64,000 nucleotides of DNA from Primulina eburnea (lineage: Eukaryota > Streptophyta > Magnoliopsida > Lamiales > Gesneriaceae), in the NCBI RefSeq assembly GCF_022965805.1, contig NC_133108.1, positions 43,036,051 to 43,100,050 on the forward strand, read 5' to 3'. The position numbers and the translations under genes were made by a program. Below, in pieces: positions 49,939 through 61,235 of the stretch. The notes below the pieces were generated by a model that was given only the letters and a program-made list of their open reading frames with translations, was not told where the DNA came from and did no database searches. Positions within the stretch are counted from its first letter, which is position 1. Every line of letters begins with the position of its first letter.

Positions 49939-51812
49939 TGTAATGTCCGGAAATTTAATTCTAGTAATCGGTAATTATTGATTTATAATTTGATAGGATT
50001 ACGAAAGGATTAATCGGGACACGAAATAAGAGTTCATATAACTTGTGTACGTTTTGGGCAGAAACGTTGGCGCCCGAGCGATAGAAAATGACCGCCCGAG
50101 CGCCAATGCTCAATAGGAAAATGCCTCGGACAGAAGAGGTGGCGCTCGAGCGGTAGTTTATGACCGCTCGAGCGCCAATGCGTGACAAGCCGGGTGCTTG
50201 GACAGAGTGTTCGGCGCCCGAGCGGTAGTTTTTAACCGCTCGAGTGCCGCCTGAATTGCATGGAAATGTGCCACGTTTCTCTAGCATGCAAGGTGGATAT
50301 ATATATACATCACTAGTTCATTTGAACGAAAATCAGAACAAAAGAAGCGAGAAAGGTTCGTGTTTAGGAGTGAAAAATCCTTACGCCTTTATCTTTCAAT
50401 CCGTCCGTCCGAATTTGAATCCGACTTCGGTATCGAGTTCCTAGAGACGTAGGCTACAACTTGACGTAAGTTTTACTACGTTTTGACATGTTTTAGAATT
50501 ATGATATTGTCAGAACTGAATGGAACTCTTATATGCTGTTATTGACATATGAGACATTATAGAATCGAAGTCAGACTAAGAAACGGACTGATTATGGAAT
50601 TGTTATGAATTTTTAGGGTATATTGATTTATACCAGACAGATCTGAATTGTGATTGGATTACAGATTGTATTGGATATGATTTATGGATTGTAACTATTA
50701 TCTGTTGAATTGGTATTGACGGGGATATTGAAATTGTACCGTTATACCGTTGATTTGAATTAAATCCAGATTCATCAGATTGTTATTGAGTTGAACGGTA
50801 TATTGACATGAGATTATTGATATTGTCATTGCCGGACAGGCTGTGAGTCCAGGACATCGACTGAGCCAGAAACCGACGAAAGAAATGTATAAGTCAATGT
50901 GGTATTGGGAGATGGACTTGAGTCGGTTTGGACTTGAGTTTCCCTAAATCACATACTTTACTTTATTGCATTGATATTTGCATTGAATTGATGATATACT
51001 TGTTCTCTTGATTTTAGATGACAGGTATTAGACGAGTTATCTTGTGACAGAAGTAACGGATAGTGGTGGTATCGCCACGGCACATTGCACGATGTCTCAA
51101 GATAGGATTTAGCGATTGAGTTACAGTCCATGACGGATAGGTCAGGACACCGGATGTTTGGTTATATCGAGTAATAGGAAATGAGAATTCGTCTATTACG
51201 GAATTCGATATAGGAATACCAGGATATTGGTTATATCGAGTAATAGGAATACGGTTCCTTCTATTACGGAATTCGATATAGGAATACCACATCTGGCAAC
51301 CGGGATCCCTAGACTAGGATTGAGTCTAGTCTGAAACGTGGAGTCACGTATATGTCGACAGTCTATGATTGATTATGTTTCAGAGTTTGACACATATATC
51401 TGTTACCTGATTACATGCTTTATATTATTTTATATGATTGCATGTTTCATTGATTTATACTGGGGATTATATTCTCACCGGTATATCCGGCTGTTGTCTT
51501 GTTTGTATGTGTACTTGACAACAGGTGGGACAGGTCCAGGGTCGAGGAGATGAAGAGCTAGATCGTGATTAGAGTGGTGGCACCGGACTTGGACTAGATG
51601 TAGGGTTGAACACTTGACTTTAGTTTTTAAACCCTAGTTTGAATAAATGTTTATGATACATGACTTGTATTTTATATATACTGATATGTATATATGTCTT
51701 GATTTCACTACGTTCCGCATTTTTAAAAAGAAAAAAATTTTAGACCCTGTTTTTAATTGATTAATTAGTCCCAATTATGATTAAGAACTTGATTAGCGTC
51801 CGGATCCCCACA
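49939..51812 (+). mobile_element. Solo LTR 2 (1874 bp)
   Basis: It starts TGTAATGTCCGGAAA and ends CGGATCCCCACA. The 5-bp duplication CCACA is perfect (49934-49938 and 51813-51817). It is related to solo LTR 1 over its 3' half. No internal retrotransposon domain is present. Confidence 0.87.
50065..50250. repeat. Array of three CGCTCGAGCG-type hairpins in solo LTR 2
   Basis: Three successive units pair GGCGC(C/T)CGAGCG with CGC(C/T)CGAG(C/T)GCC around an A/T-rich loop (TAGTTTATGAC-like). They sit 125-310 bp from the LTR start, the same place as the CGCATATGCG array in LTR 1. Confidence 0.83.
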
Positions 51813-52987
51813 CCACATGTTTTGAATTATTTTAATTATATTTTATATTTTATGAACGCCCCTCTGTCCGGTTATTTTTTTAATAAAATTGGACATTTAG
51901 CGACGGTTTTGAAATTAAATAAGTGACACTCATAAAATTAAATTATTTTACGTACTAAATATATAAAAACATATTATTAATATAAAATAATAATAATTTA
52001 AATTTCTTAAAAAAATTGAAATTGAATTTATTTAATTTAAAGTAAGAATAAGATGAATGAGTGGACAGCGAGACCTATAAATAATGAGTGTGAATATTAA
52101 AATAAATGTATGAGAATATATGTGTTAATGTAATGTGTATGTGGCATGTGGACCCTACGATTTTTGATGAGGTGGTGGGTGTTATAACACCCACTAATGC
52201 GGGTGCTCTAAGATGTTGGAATATTTAAAACAACGAATCAAAATATCTTTATAGTAAGAATTTTTTTATATATCTTTATAGTAAGAATTTTTTTAAAATA
52301 TAAAAAAGAAGATGCATTAATAATGAATGCTTTATAATATATAGATTGAATTATTTTTATACAATTGTTATGGAGATAATAATATTTAGAAATTGCATAA
52401 AAACTTATTCAAAGGACTCATATAAGTTATTATCAATATAATAAATTATATGGATTATTTTAATTAATTTTAATCCTTACTCCTTCACAATAACAAAAAG
52501 TTTAAATAATAAACCTAACTAAGTAAAATAAAAAAAGGCTTCACAATCCACTCAAAATTAATTATATTTTAAGGTTTTCTCGCCTAATACGTAACTATAG
52601 TAGTGGATGGTTACGCACATTGTTGGTGTTAAAAAAATAATTAATTAATTAGTTAAAAATATTTTCTCCATCAATTGAATATAAGGTGGACGGTTTTCTA
52701 AATCGGAATTTTTTAAAAAAAATTAAGTGGATTAAAATATAAATGAAATAAATTGTAAAGTAATTAAAAATAAAAGTTGTTTTTTTAATAAGAAAGTGTA
52801 TCATAACCTACCAAGAGTGGTTACTATACTAGCCACATTCTTAATGATTGAGTAAGAGAAATATAGTAAGAGATAATAGATTTGTTGCTAAAAAAATAGT
52901 AAGTAATAATGTAATAAAAAATTGGGTCAAAGTTTTATATATATATATATGTAAGAATCCAAAGAGAGCACAAAACTATTCGAATCA

Positions 52988-53596
52988 ATGGCGAGTCTAA
53001 ATGTTTTTTCCTGCTCGTTTTTGTTGCTTCTGTGCGTTAGTGCGTCCATGGTACAAATATTTCAAGACTTTATTTATTTTTGACTCTTCTTGTTAGCCCT
53101 AAATTTAAATTTAATTTATCTTATTTCTTTCCTTTGTTTTTTATTTTCTTTTATATATATTTTTAAAAAAACAATTGCTGGAATAACGATAAAAATATTA
53201 TCCAGGGTCAGGAGACTAAGGAGTGGTGTGTGGTGAGGCAAGGCGCCTCAGAAGACGCCATGTCGGAGTATTTTTTCTCATCTTGCAAAGAGGTAGATTG
53301 CACTCCAGTCTATCCTGGCGGAGATTGCTTCTTACCTGACAACTTAGTCAATCATGTCTCCTATCTTCTTAACCTCAAATACAAGCAAACCGGTGCCTGC
53401 CCAAGTTACATTTGCGCCAAAACCTCCGTCGATCCATGTAAGTTATTCCGGCTCATCGATAAATTTTGTGATTTTTTGAATTAATATAATTATATGGTCT
53501 GTTTGGTGTGATTGAATGTTCATATGACTCATAATATGAGAAAATAACATTTTGTTTCTTTATGTTGCAGCTTATGGTAAGTGCAAGTACGCATGA
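52988..53596 (+). CDS. Small secreted X8/CBM43 protein, copy 3
   Basis: Exons 52988-53050, 53206-53437 and 53571-53596 (TGA) give 106 residues with the same structure as copy 2. Signal peptide MASLNVFSCSFLLLLCVSAS. X8 segments are WCVVRQGASEDAMSEYFFSSC, KEVDCTPVYPGGDCFLPDN, TGACPSYICAKTSVDPSYGKC (each partial). The Y-F-F-S-S-C helix is closer to the X8 consensus than in copy 2. An extra seventh cysteine (SYIC) is unpaired in the standard fold. All splice sites are canonical. Unlike copies 2 and 4 it lacks the inverted-repeat promoter; a short (TA)n lies upstream at about 52933-52951. Probably functional. Confidence 0.87.
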
Positions 53597-54194
53597 CTGG
53601 CTTCGATGCAGTGGGCAGTTTGGTTTTTAATAAAGTGGAGACAATAATTGAAATTAAATAAATATTCTTGTTTAGTGATTGTTTTGGGTGAGATTAGTGT
53701 GGAAAAATTAATAAATATATGAGTTCGATTTCCAAAAAACAGTCATAAATTAATTTATGGGTTCCATGTTTTTTTTTATATTTCTAATTTCATAATGATA
53801 TTCATCTATAACTTAAATCATTATGAGAAATAATGGAACAAATAAATAAAAAAAATAAACGTATAACCGTAACGAATAAACCTGACTTCCCAATGCATTG
53901 ATAATGAAATGAAATAAGTAATTCGCAATGAATATGACAACCATGTAAAATTCAGCCGAGTTTCTATTCAAGAATGATCGGGAAAATCATTGCAACCTTT
54001 TTCGAGTTCTCTGAATCCGACCACTCTCACAAATGTTACACCTCGAGTTTTTCCCTACAATATCACAAGTATTGAATCATTTGAGCGGTGGGATTCACCT
54101 TATATTTAAGGATTCAACACTGTCACGCCTCGAGCTCGGGCCCGTGCCTGCATGACCGCACAATATGCTTCAATAACAACCATTTCGTATTTGT

Positions 54195-54303
54195 TTCATG
54201 TGCTGACATCATCGCCGCCAAATTTGGCTCGGAAGCCATCTGCCCTGAAGTCGTTTCATGTGCTGACATCATCGCCGCGGCGACGAGAGATGCAGTTTCA
54301 CAG
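54195..54303 (+). pseudogene. Class III peroxidase exon fragment, rearranged
   Basis: CPEVVSCADIIAAATRDAVSQ is in frame and closer to consensus than the fragment at 47445. The upstream part is replaced by a second copy of TTTCATGTGCTGACATCATC (54195 and 54256), so the exon is internally scrambled. The donor GTAATC is retained. Confidence 0.78.
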
Positions 54304-54367
54304 GTAATCTCAATCATACAACACTTTCTTGCAGTACTACATGAACTACACAATCAAATGACTCATC

Positions 54368-54553
54368 CCAAGGTAAAGTAGACCCTACTCTTGCGGGCAG
54401 TGCTCGCAGGATAGATCTAACGGCTCGGAAAAATCCGAGCCAATTTTTTTTTTTTTTAATACATGGTGGTGGGCCCGGATCACTCATGTGGAGTGATCCC
54501 GGCCGTTCCCTTCCCGTGCAGGCACTGCCTGCACGGGCAGGGTGAAATAATCC
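54368..54553. mobile_element. GC-rich small insertion, unit II only
   Basis: Unit I has CTCATCGCATATCAT with nothing between (about 47658-47672). Unit II has about 186 bp inserted at this point. Inside are GCGGGCAGTGC at the left and GCACTGCCTGC at the right, plus two hairpins (CTCGG-AAAAAT-CCGAG and GATCACTC...GAGTGATC). Ends and duplication are unclear, so its class is unknown. Confidence 0.5.
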
Positions 54554-54951
54554 CGCATATCATGTTATGACAGTGCTGGCAGTGGCGGAGCCACCTGGCC
54601 CAATTTTGGATTAATGTCATATGAGTGCGGTGGCCCCACAAGCCTGATTGCATCCATACGAAAGCCCCCACAAGCCGGTGAAATAATTCAGTCTTGTTGT
54701 TCTAACAACTCGTGCTCTTGTCAAACAAAGTTCTTAAAATTCTCAGATGGTACCATTGGAAAACCAGTCATTTGCTATTTGGTATCTGCTTTAACAACAA
54801 ATGACAAGAAAACAAAACAAAAGCATATCCTTTCAATATCGAGAAACACCAAGAAGGAAAATGTACATATCCACTTCCTAGTCTCAAATTCATACTGTCA
54901 TCCAGCGGAGTACTCAATCCCATTCCTCTACAACATTACACTCCCGCAAGG

Positions 54952-54960
54952 TATATAAAT
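54952..54960 (+). promoter_or_regulatory. TATA box of the germin-like gene
   Basis: TATATAAAT lies 92 bp before ATG 55044. The equivalent segment is inverted in the remnant at 47980-48072. Confidence 0.6.
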
Positions 54961-55043
54961 CTCATCACTTTTGGAATCCAAAGCCACCATAATTGAAGCA
55001 AAAAACATTTGCAACTTGTCCTAAAAAAGCGACAAAAAGCCCA

Positions 55044-55658
55044 ATGTCTTTCGGCAAGAAAACGATATTTTTAGTGCTAGTTGCACTCACAATATGCCAC
55101 ACAGCAAAGGCAGGAGATCCTGATATCCTCACAGACTTTATCCTACCACCGAACTCGTCGCAAGTCGATGGAAACTTCTTCACATTCACGGGTCTTCGAT
55201 CCCTCGTTTCCGACCCAATCCCTCCATTCTTCAAAGTTTTCAAAGCAAACATGGAACAACTACCTGCCTTGAACGGACTGAGTGTATCCTTTGCTGCCTT
55301 AGTCTACCCGAGCAACTCGGTCAACCCGGTTCACACGCACCCCCGATCCGCGGAGCTCTTGTTCGTGATCCTGGGTTCATTAGAGGTCGGATTTGTGGAC
55401 ACGAAAAATAAGCTCTACACTCAAACTTTGCAAACAGGTGACATTTTTGTGTTTCCTAAAGGACTGGTGCATTACCAGTATAATGCTGATTACAAGAATC
55501 CGGCTATCGCTATTTCTGCGTTCGGGAGTGCTAATCCGGGTACCGTTTCGTTGCCGAACACCCTGTTTAATTCCACCACTGATGACAGTGTTTTGGCTCT
55601 GTCTTTCAAGACTGATGTTGCCACTATTAAGAAGATTAAGGCGGGGTTACAGGGATAA
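55044..55658 (+). CDS. Germin-like protein (cupin), GLP9-3-like
   Basis: The gene is intronless and encodes 204 residues. Signal peptide 1-23 (MSFGKKTIFLVLVALTIC...AKA), mature start GDPDILTDFILPP. It lacks the usual N-terminal cysteine pair of germins, as is typical of the DPDILTDF group. Germin box 1 is HTHPRSAEL with His97, His99 and Glu104; box 2 is GDIFVFPKGLVHYQYN with His143. These four residues bind the metal (manganese in true germins). It ends with the family-typical TDVATIKKIKAGLQG. The family is apoplastic, often with superoxide dismutase or oxalate oxidase activity and roles in defence; the activity of this group is not established. It is the only intact copy among three in the cluster. 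ATG 55044 is chosen because it starts the signal peptide. Confidence 0.94.
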   Translation: MSFGKKTIFLVLVALTICHTAKAGDPDILTDFILPPNSSQVDGNFFTFTGLRSLVSDPIPPFFKVFKANMEQLPALNGLSVSFAALVYPSNSVNPVHTHPRSAELLFVILGSLEVGFVDTKNKLYTQTLQTGDIFVFPKGLVHYQYNADYKNPAIAISAFGSANPGTVSLPNTLFNSTTDDSVLALSFKTDVATIKKIKAGLQG

Positions 55659-56030
55659 TCAAAATTTTTATGTTTCTTTTCAATGATTTTTAGATGTGGT
55701 TTGTGGAGGTCTCAACTTTGTAATGAATAAAGGGCTTTTCTTTATTGGAAGGGAATGATTATTTCTACAATTTTAACATTATATTTTTCTCCATTTGCAA
55801 GCTATAAAAACATATATTTCATTATAACTGTGTTTAAATTAGTATAATGGTTCATACTTCATGGTATAATATGTTTAATTTATAGATATTATTATAAATT
55901 AATTAAGATAAATTTGTGATATTTTAGTTGATGCTGCTAATATTATATGTTTGTATTTTTTTTTCATTTTAAGTATATTTAATTAATTTAAATCTATAAA
56001 TCTAATAAAAAAAATTTAAAAATGAACTAA
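55659..56030. other. Germin-like 3' region shared with unit I
   Basis: It includes the poly-A signal AATAAAG (about 55723) and is collinear with 48239-48600, with few changes. Confidence 0.6.
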
Positions 56031-59000
56031 GGGGGGTGTATTCAATCTAAACTTTTAATGACTTTTATGGAATTTTAAAATCTAGAGGTATTCAATTTAA
56101 ACTTTTAATGACTCTATATATGTTTAGTGGTATTCAACATGGATTTTGGTAGAGTTTTAAAAAGTCATGTGGTATTCAAACTTGACTTTTTAAAACTCTA
56201 CAAAAGTCAAGAGGTATCCAAAAAATCCATAGATTTTCAAGGATTCTTATTTTATTATTCATGTACAAACCTTGAAGCCTTATGTACAGTTGCAGAAAAT
56301 CTAAAATATTCTTCCACATATACCAAAGATTTTGATGTACTTTTTTTTTTGAAAAATACGCTATCTCTCTTCTATCTCAAGTCATCTCTAGGGTTCTTCT
56401 CTCTCTCAAAAAAATTTCTTCTATTCAAAGATATGATTGGTCAATCTTGAATTTATTATATTGCCAATATTTATGTGTAAAAATGTAAAGGCCCGAAAAT
56501 TCATGCTTGAAAATTTGCGGAAAATTTAAAAATTTTCTTTTAAATAATTAAAAGTCTCATTCATAGACAAACTGACAAAAATGTCAAATGATTAAAATAG
56601 CAGCGGAAGTAAATATTTGCAAAGTAACAATTTAAAATAATTCAACAAGGGGAAACTGTTTGATCATAAAAATAAAATTTGCAAATGCTGAAACTGAGGT
56701 CCTCGGGTGCCACTACTGCCGACCCAAGCTAGCTCACTGGTCCCCGCCCTCGGTCCCAACATCATCAGTACCTACAACAATCAAGTCTAGTGAGTCTAAA
56801 GACTCAACATGCATATATCGTAAATAGCAAGTAAATACTATAATAAAATTTGCATGGGATAAAATATCATGTTCTGAGCAATTATAATACGTGCATAACT
56901 GAACTGAAAATCATAGTAAAAATGTTTGCTCCTTGGAGCCCTGTACTGAAATATCAAGTAATAATTTTCTGGTGAGATTATGGTATCCGCAAGTGGCCAC
57001 TGCACTAATATAAACTGCAAAATGACCGGTGACTGGCGACCGGACCGATAACTGGCGATCGGATTTAAATATGCTCGTCTGATCAGACAAAATGCCACAG
57101 TATACTGGGTGGTACAAACTGAAACTGACCGGTAACTGGCGACCGGATTAACAAAGTCTCCCATGATAGTGCTACGGCCACAAGCAATATCGCATAAATC
57201 TCAAAAATGAACATTTTAAATTTCTATGCACGTAATATAATTAAATGGCATCATCAAATCTGAAAAATTTCAATCTCCTGTATTAAAATCATTTACTTGC
57301 GATAATTTAAAAATATCTATATGACTTGATTGAAGAATCAAAGGAGATATAAACATGCCTTGGTTTGTTTTGAATGAAAACAAACAAAATAACGACGCGG
57401 CGCGGTGGAGACGGAGTGCGCTTCACTTCCTCACTTAATTCCTTTAAACCAAGCATGCATCATAATTATTATAATAGCATAAAAATCGTAAACGTGATGC
57501 ATGAACATTTAAAAATATCATGATTTGTGCTCAGGGCGCTGCTAGGACCAAAATCTCACCCGGGTGCAAAATTACCATTTTGCCCCTGGAAACCCAAAAA
57601 TTACCATTTTACCCCTGGACCTCTAAAATTGACCCGAAGCTTACCAAACTCCTTAAAATATCCCAAAACATATTTAAAAATATTCCTAGACGTAAAATCG
57701 AGTCAAAATCAGAACTTAAACGATTCGTTTTAAAACTTGGACCGGGGTCCCGGTTTTAATCCGAATCGACTCCAAACACAACTAAATCTTTTCCCACTTT
57801 TGAACCCACCTTACGAACTTTAAAAAGATCCTAAAATTATCACCTCATCCTCATAAACCCACGGCTGGAACTCCAGCACATCATTTGACACTAATCTCTC
57901 TCCACAAGCCACGTCTACCCTTTGCTCACCTCTCCAAATTCATGCCAACCCTCCTCCACCGAACCAGCCCTCAACCAATCACCTCTCGACTAATCTAGGC
58001 TCTCTCCTGGACGCAAACAACCCACGCAAACACCCCCATGCACCAACCCTTTCACTCATGATCGCCCCACACTAAAATGAGCCACCCACAATTCATGCTC
58101 CTTCCCGTGATTGAACCATACCAGGGTGTACCAGCAGCCTTCAGAACTTTCCACAGCCACGGTTCAGACCCCATGTAACCTGGTTCAGACCTCGGATCGG
58201 TCTTCAAGCCATCGACTCCACCCCTACCTCCATATATGCACTAACCGGGCCTCCCTCCCAGAAATCCCTCTACTCGACCACTCCTTAGCAGCGTTCAACC
58301 ACTCAACTAAACCCCAAGCCAAACATCTCGACACACCAGAAACTCTTAACCACACAAGGATCGCAGCCCCTTGCACCGAATTCAGAAAAACGTGAGTTTC
58401 AAAGCATGGAATGCAAAGATACATGCAAAAACCAAAACCATGCACATACTTGGATCGAGAGTTTCACAAAACAAATACTCACACAACAGCATGTATATAT
58501 CGTGTATGATGCATAAAGAAAATGGTACAAATGCGTGCCTTGATGTTATAGACGCGAGGGGATCGAGGAACGAGTGCCGGAGATTTTTTTTTTTTTCTTC
58601 AAGAAATGATCTTGGCCGATGGAACCTTCAGCAAAATGGTGAAACCGATGGAGAATAATGATGAACAAGTGGGTGTCGGCTGGTGGGGGGAAAGGTAGGG
58701 TTAGGTTTAGGTTAAAGAATGGTTTAGTGTTAATTAAATAGTAATCAAATGGCTAATGGGCCCTAAATTGTTTAATTAAAAGCTTAAAAGAGAAGCTTAA
58801 AAGTTGGCCCATTAAATCCAAGTATAATCTCGAAAAATATTTCGTGTTGAAATGATTTTGAAAATATTAGCCGGACCATTAAAAAGTCTCCCGATTCGAT
58901 AGAATTTGCGTACCGTTAAAAATTAAAATCCTGCGAGTAAAAATACCCAAAAATTCTCAATATTTGACAAATACCTTTAAAACATCTTAAATTAATTAAT

Positions 59001-60009
59001 AAAATTAATCATGTAATAAAAATAATTTTCTTGAAGTTTCTCCGGTCTCCGATCTTCGTTCGAATGTGAAATGCAACTTAAAAATCTTAATGCACGAACT
59101 TTTAAAATTTCATGAAACAATTCCTAGCATGCATGAATTATGCCTAAAATGCATAAAAATAATTAAACATAAATTAATGAAATAAACATGCATTTTATGC
59201 TTTAAAATAATTAAATAAAATACCAAATAAGTTTAATAACTTGCATGCATGTCAATTTTTTAAATTATATTTACTGACATGCTAAATTACTACTTCTTAA
59301 ATAAGTTTTTATTAACTTATCTCAATACTCCGTCTCCAGTCCGGCCTCACTTATTTAACTGAAAAATGTAACAATTAAACTACTGCGTAAAATAAATAAA
59401 TATAAAGAAAAGAATTTAAATACTCATGCAATAAAAATCATTTTAATTTAAATACTAGAAATTATGCATGACTTATACGTAGTCTAAATTACGGGTTCTA
59501 CAAAAAATAGATGAATTGTTGTTTTTTTCTTGAATCATTAATATTATTGTATTTCATAAATTGTTCATTTTAATAAAATTTTATTATGAACTTATAAAAA
59601 TATTGTTCATTAATATGTTGAATTGACATAAAGAATTGAAATTTTGATTTCAATAAATTGGATAGTTCATTTTTCGTTTTTCACAAATTAAATTTATTTA
59701 ACCTTTAAATAAGTAAAATTTATTTACATTTTCATGAAATAAAAAAAATTTAAAATTTAATAGGTTATACATGTCCAATAATTATTTAAAAGAAATTAAT
59801 AAAAAAATAAATCACAATTATAAAAGTTTACAAAAGTCTACAAAAATCTACAAAAATCTTGAAAAAAAGTCTATAAAAGTCTATGAAATATGTTTTACAA
59901 TTCCATGAGATTCTATAAAAGTCAATCAAAATCCATCAACCCCACAAAAGTCCACCTTTTAAAAAAAATCATTAAAAATTATTAAAAGTTTAGATTGAAT
60001 ACACCCCTT
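56031..60009. mobile_element. PIF/Harbinger-like MITE (about 950 bp) split by solo LTR 3
   Basis: GGGGTGTATTCAATCTAAAC at the left is mirrored by GTTTAGATTGAATACACCCC at the right. TAA flanks both sides (56028-56030 and 60010-60012). The body has many AAAAGTC/GACTTTT motifs in both orientations. Unit I lacks the insertion (near 48600). Confidence 0.78.
56484..59502. mobile_element. Solo LTR 3 (3019 bp)
   Basis: The ends are TGTAAAGGCCCGAAAA and TACGGGTTCTACA. The 5-bp duplication AAAAA is present on both sides (56479-56483 and 59503-59507). No gag/pol frame is seen. Open frames inside (57520-57760 and 58111-58395) have no known domain. It is a different family from LTR 1 and 2, or perhaps a distant one in reverse orientation. 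Homopolymer duplications are weaker evidence than the others. Confidence 0.7.
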
Positions 60010-60055
60010 TAATACTTATCAAATAACCCGATTATTTTGGGTATAAAATATAAAA

Positions 60056-60241
60056 GACAAAAACTTGTGTGAGATGGTCTCACAGATTGTATTTTATGAG
60101 ACATATCTCTTAATCTCTTATTTGAGTCATCTATGAAAAAGTATTACTTTTTTATGCTAAGAGATTACTTTTTTATTATGAATATTAGTAGGGTTGACCC
60201 GTCTCACAGATTCGTGAGGCCGTCTCACAATATACCCACTC
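60056..60241 (-). mobile_element. GTGAGAC-dyad element, copy 6
   Basis: This 186-bp copy is in reverse orientation, from GACAAAAACTTGTGTGAGA to ATACCCACTC. The 9-bp duplication AATATAAAA is perfect (60047-60055 and 60242-60250). Confidence 0.85.
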
Positions 60242-60250
60242 AATATAAAA

Positions 60251-60950
60251 TTGGAATAACCCGACCCAGGAATGGCAAAAGGTACATTTTCAAGGCCGCG
60301 TTCTCTCATGCTAGCGTCAACTAGAATAGATTTTGGATGAAATAGTACGTTTTCAAATTATATTTTTTGTTCGTAACTTTTATTTTTGACAATAAATCAG
60401 TCTAAGAAAATTGAAATTCAATTTCGATTTTATTTCTGAAAATATAGTATCGTATTATTTGGTTACAAATGTTCTCTCCAATGTTTAAAATATTTCCCGG
60501 ATTCGATGATCGTGTTCAATTAATATGACTATTTTTTAATTTAAATAAAAATTATTGAGAGTATTTTCACAATTTTCAAGACATTCCTGAGTGTGTGAAT
60601 CACGTGTTAATTTCCTTTTTATTAAAGATTTCCGCTTCATGAGAATCAATCTTTTTACTTACAAAAAGAAATAAAGACAAGTCGTTGAACAAACATATTG
60701 TTAGATTTTAAGATGAGTGATGATGGAATCGTCGCGAATTGACATTTTTTTGTCATCGATGAACGTAGAAAGTATATGGCTTCCACACTGTTTCTTCATA
60801 GAATTAGTAGTGAGGAAGGGAAATGACTCCATGCTAGAATTTGGTTGCATTGTGAAGTCTAAAGATGTTTCAAAATTGTGCTCTTGTCAAACAAATTCTT
60901 AAAATTCTAATATATCTGTCATTTGTTGTTTGTTTTGGGTTTACACCACA
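60251..60950. other. Unassigned DNA passing into germin-associated upstream sequence
   Basis: 60251-60865 has no recognisable gene. From about 60875 (GTGCTCTTGTCAAACAAA) it resembles the promoter-side DNA of the germin-like gene (54711 on), and 60941-61010 resembles 48640-48715. Confidence 0.45.
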
Positions 60951-61010
60951 TGTAAATCAAGAAACACGTGACAAGGAATTTGAACTTGTCCACTTTGTAG
61001 TCTCAACCTC

Positions 61011-61208
61011 ATTTTCTTCGGCAAGAAAATGATCTTCCTAGTACTAGTTGCGCATTACAATATCCCAACAGCAGAGACAGGAGATCCTGATATCCCCACA
61101 GACTTTATCCTACCACCAAACATGACGCTAGTCGATGGAAACTTCTTCACATTCACCGGTCTTCGATCTCTCCTTTTCAAACCAATCCTTCCGTCCTTCA
61201 AAGTTTAA
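61011..61208 (+). pseudogene. Germin-like gene, truncated 5' part
   Basis: It aligns with the first ~200 bp of the intact germin-like gene. The start codon is changed (ATT for ATG), GDPDIPTDFILPPN is still readable, and a small deletion creates GTT-TAA at the end. The rest of the gene is replaced by Helitron DNA from about 61236. It is not functional. Confidence 0.85.
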
Positions 61209-61235
61209 AAAGAAAACATTGAACAACTTCCTATA

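Larger units (their letters stand above)
49788..52208. mobile_element. PIF/Harbinger-like MITE (about 540 bp) split by a solo LTR
   Basis: The ends are GAGCACC and GGTGCTC with TAA on both sides (49785-49787 and 52209-52211). GTTATAACACCCACT occurs near both ends. Unit I shows the empty site GTGTATAAGATGTTGG at about 43652-43667. The interior is interrupted by the LTR at 49939-51812. Confidence 0.8.

Noticed and set aside
57520..58395. Open frames in the GC-richer middle of solo LTR 3
   Set aside because: Proline/serine-rich translations without gag, pol or other domains; they lie inside an LTR.
60717..60902. Open frame of 61 codons beginning with several Met codons
   Set aside because: Short and without a domain; its end overlaps germin promoter-like sequence shared with other units.
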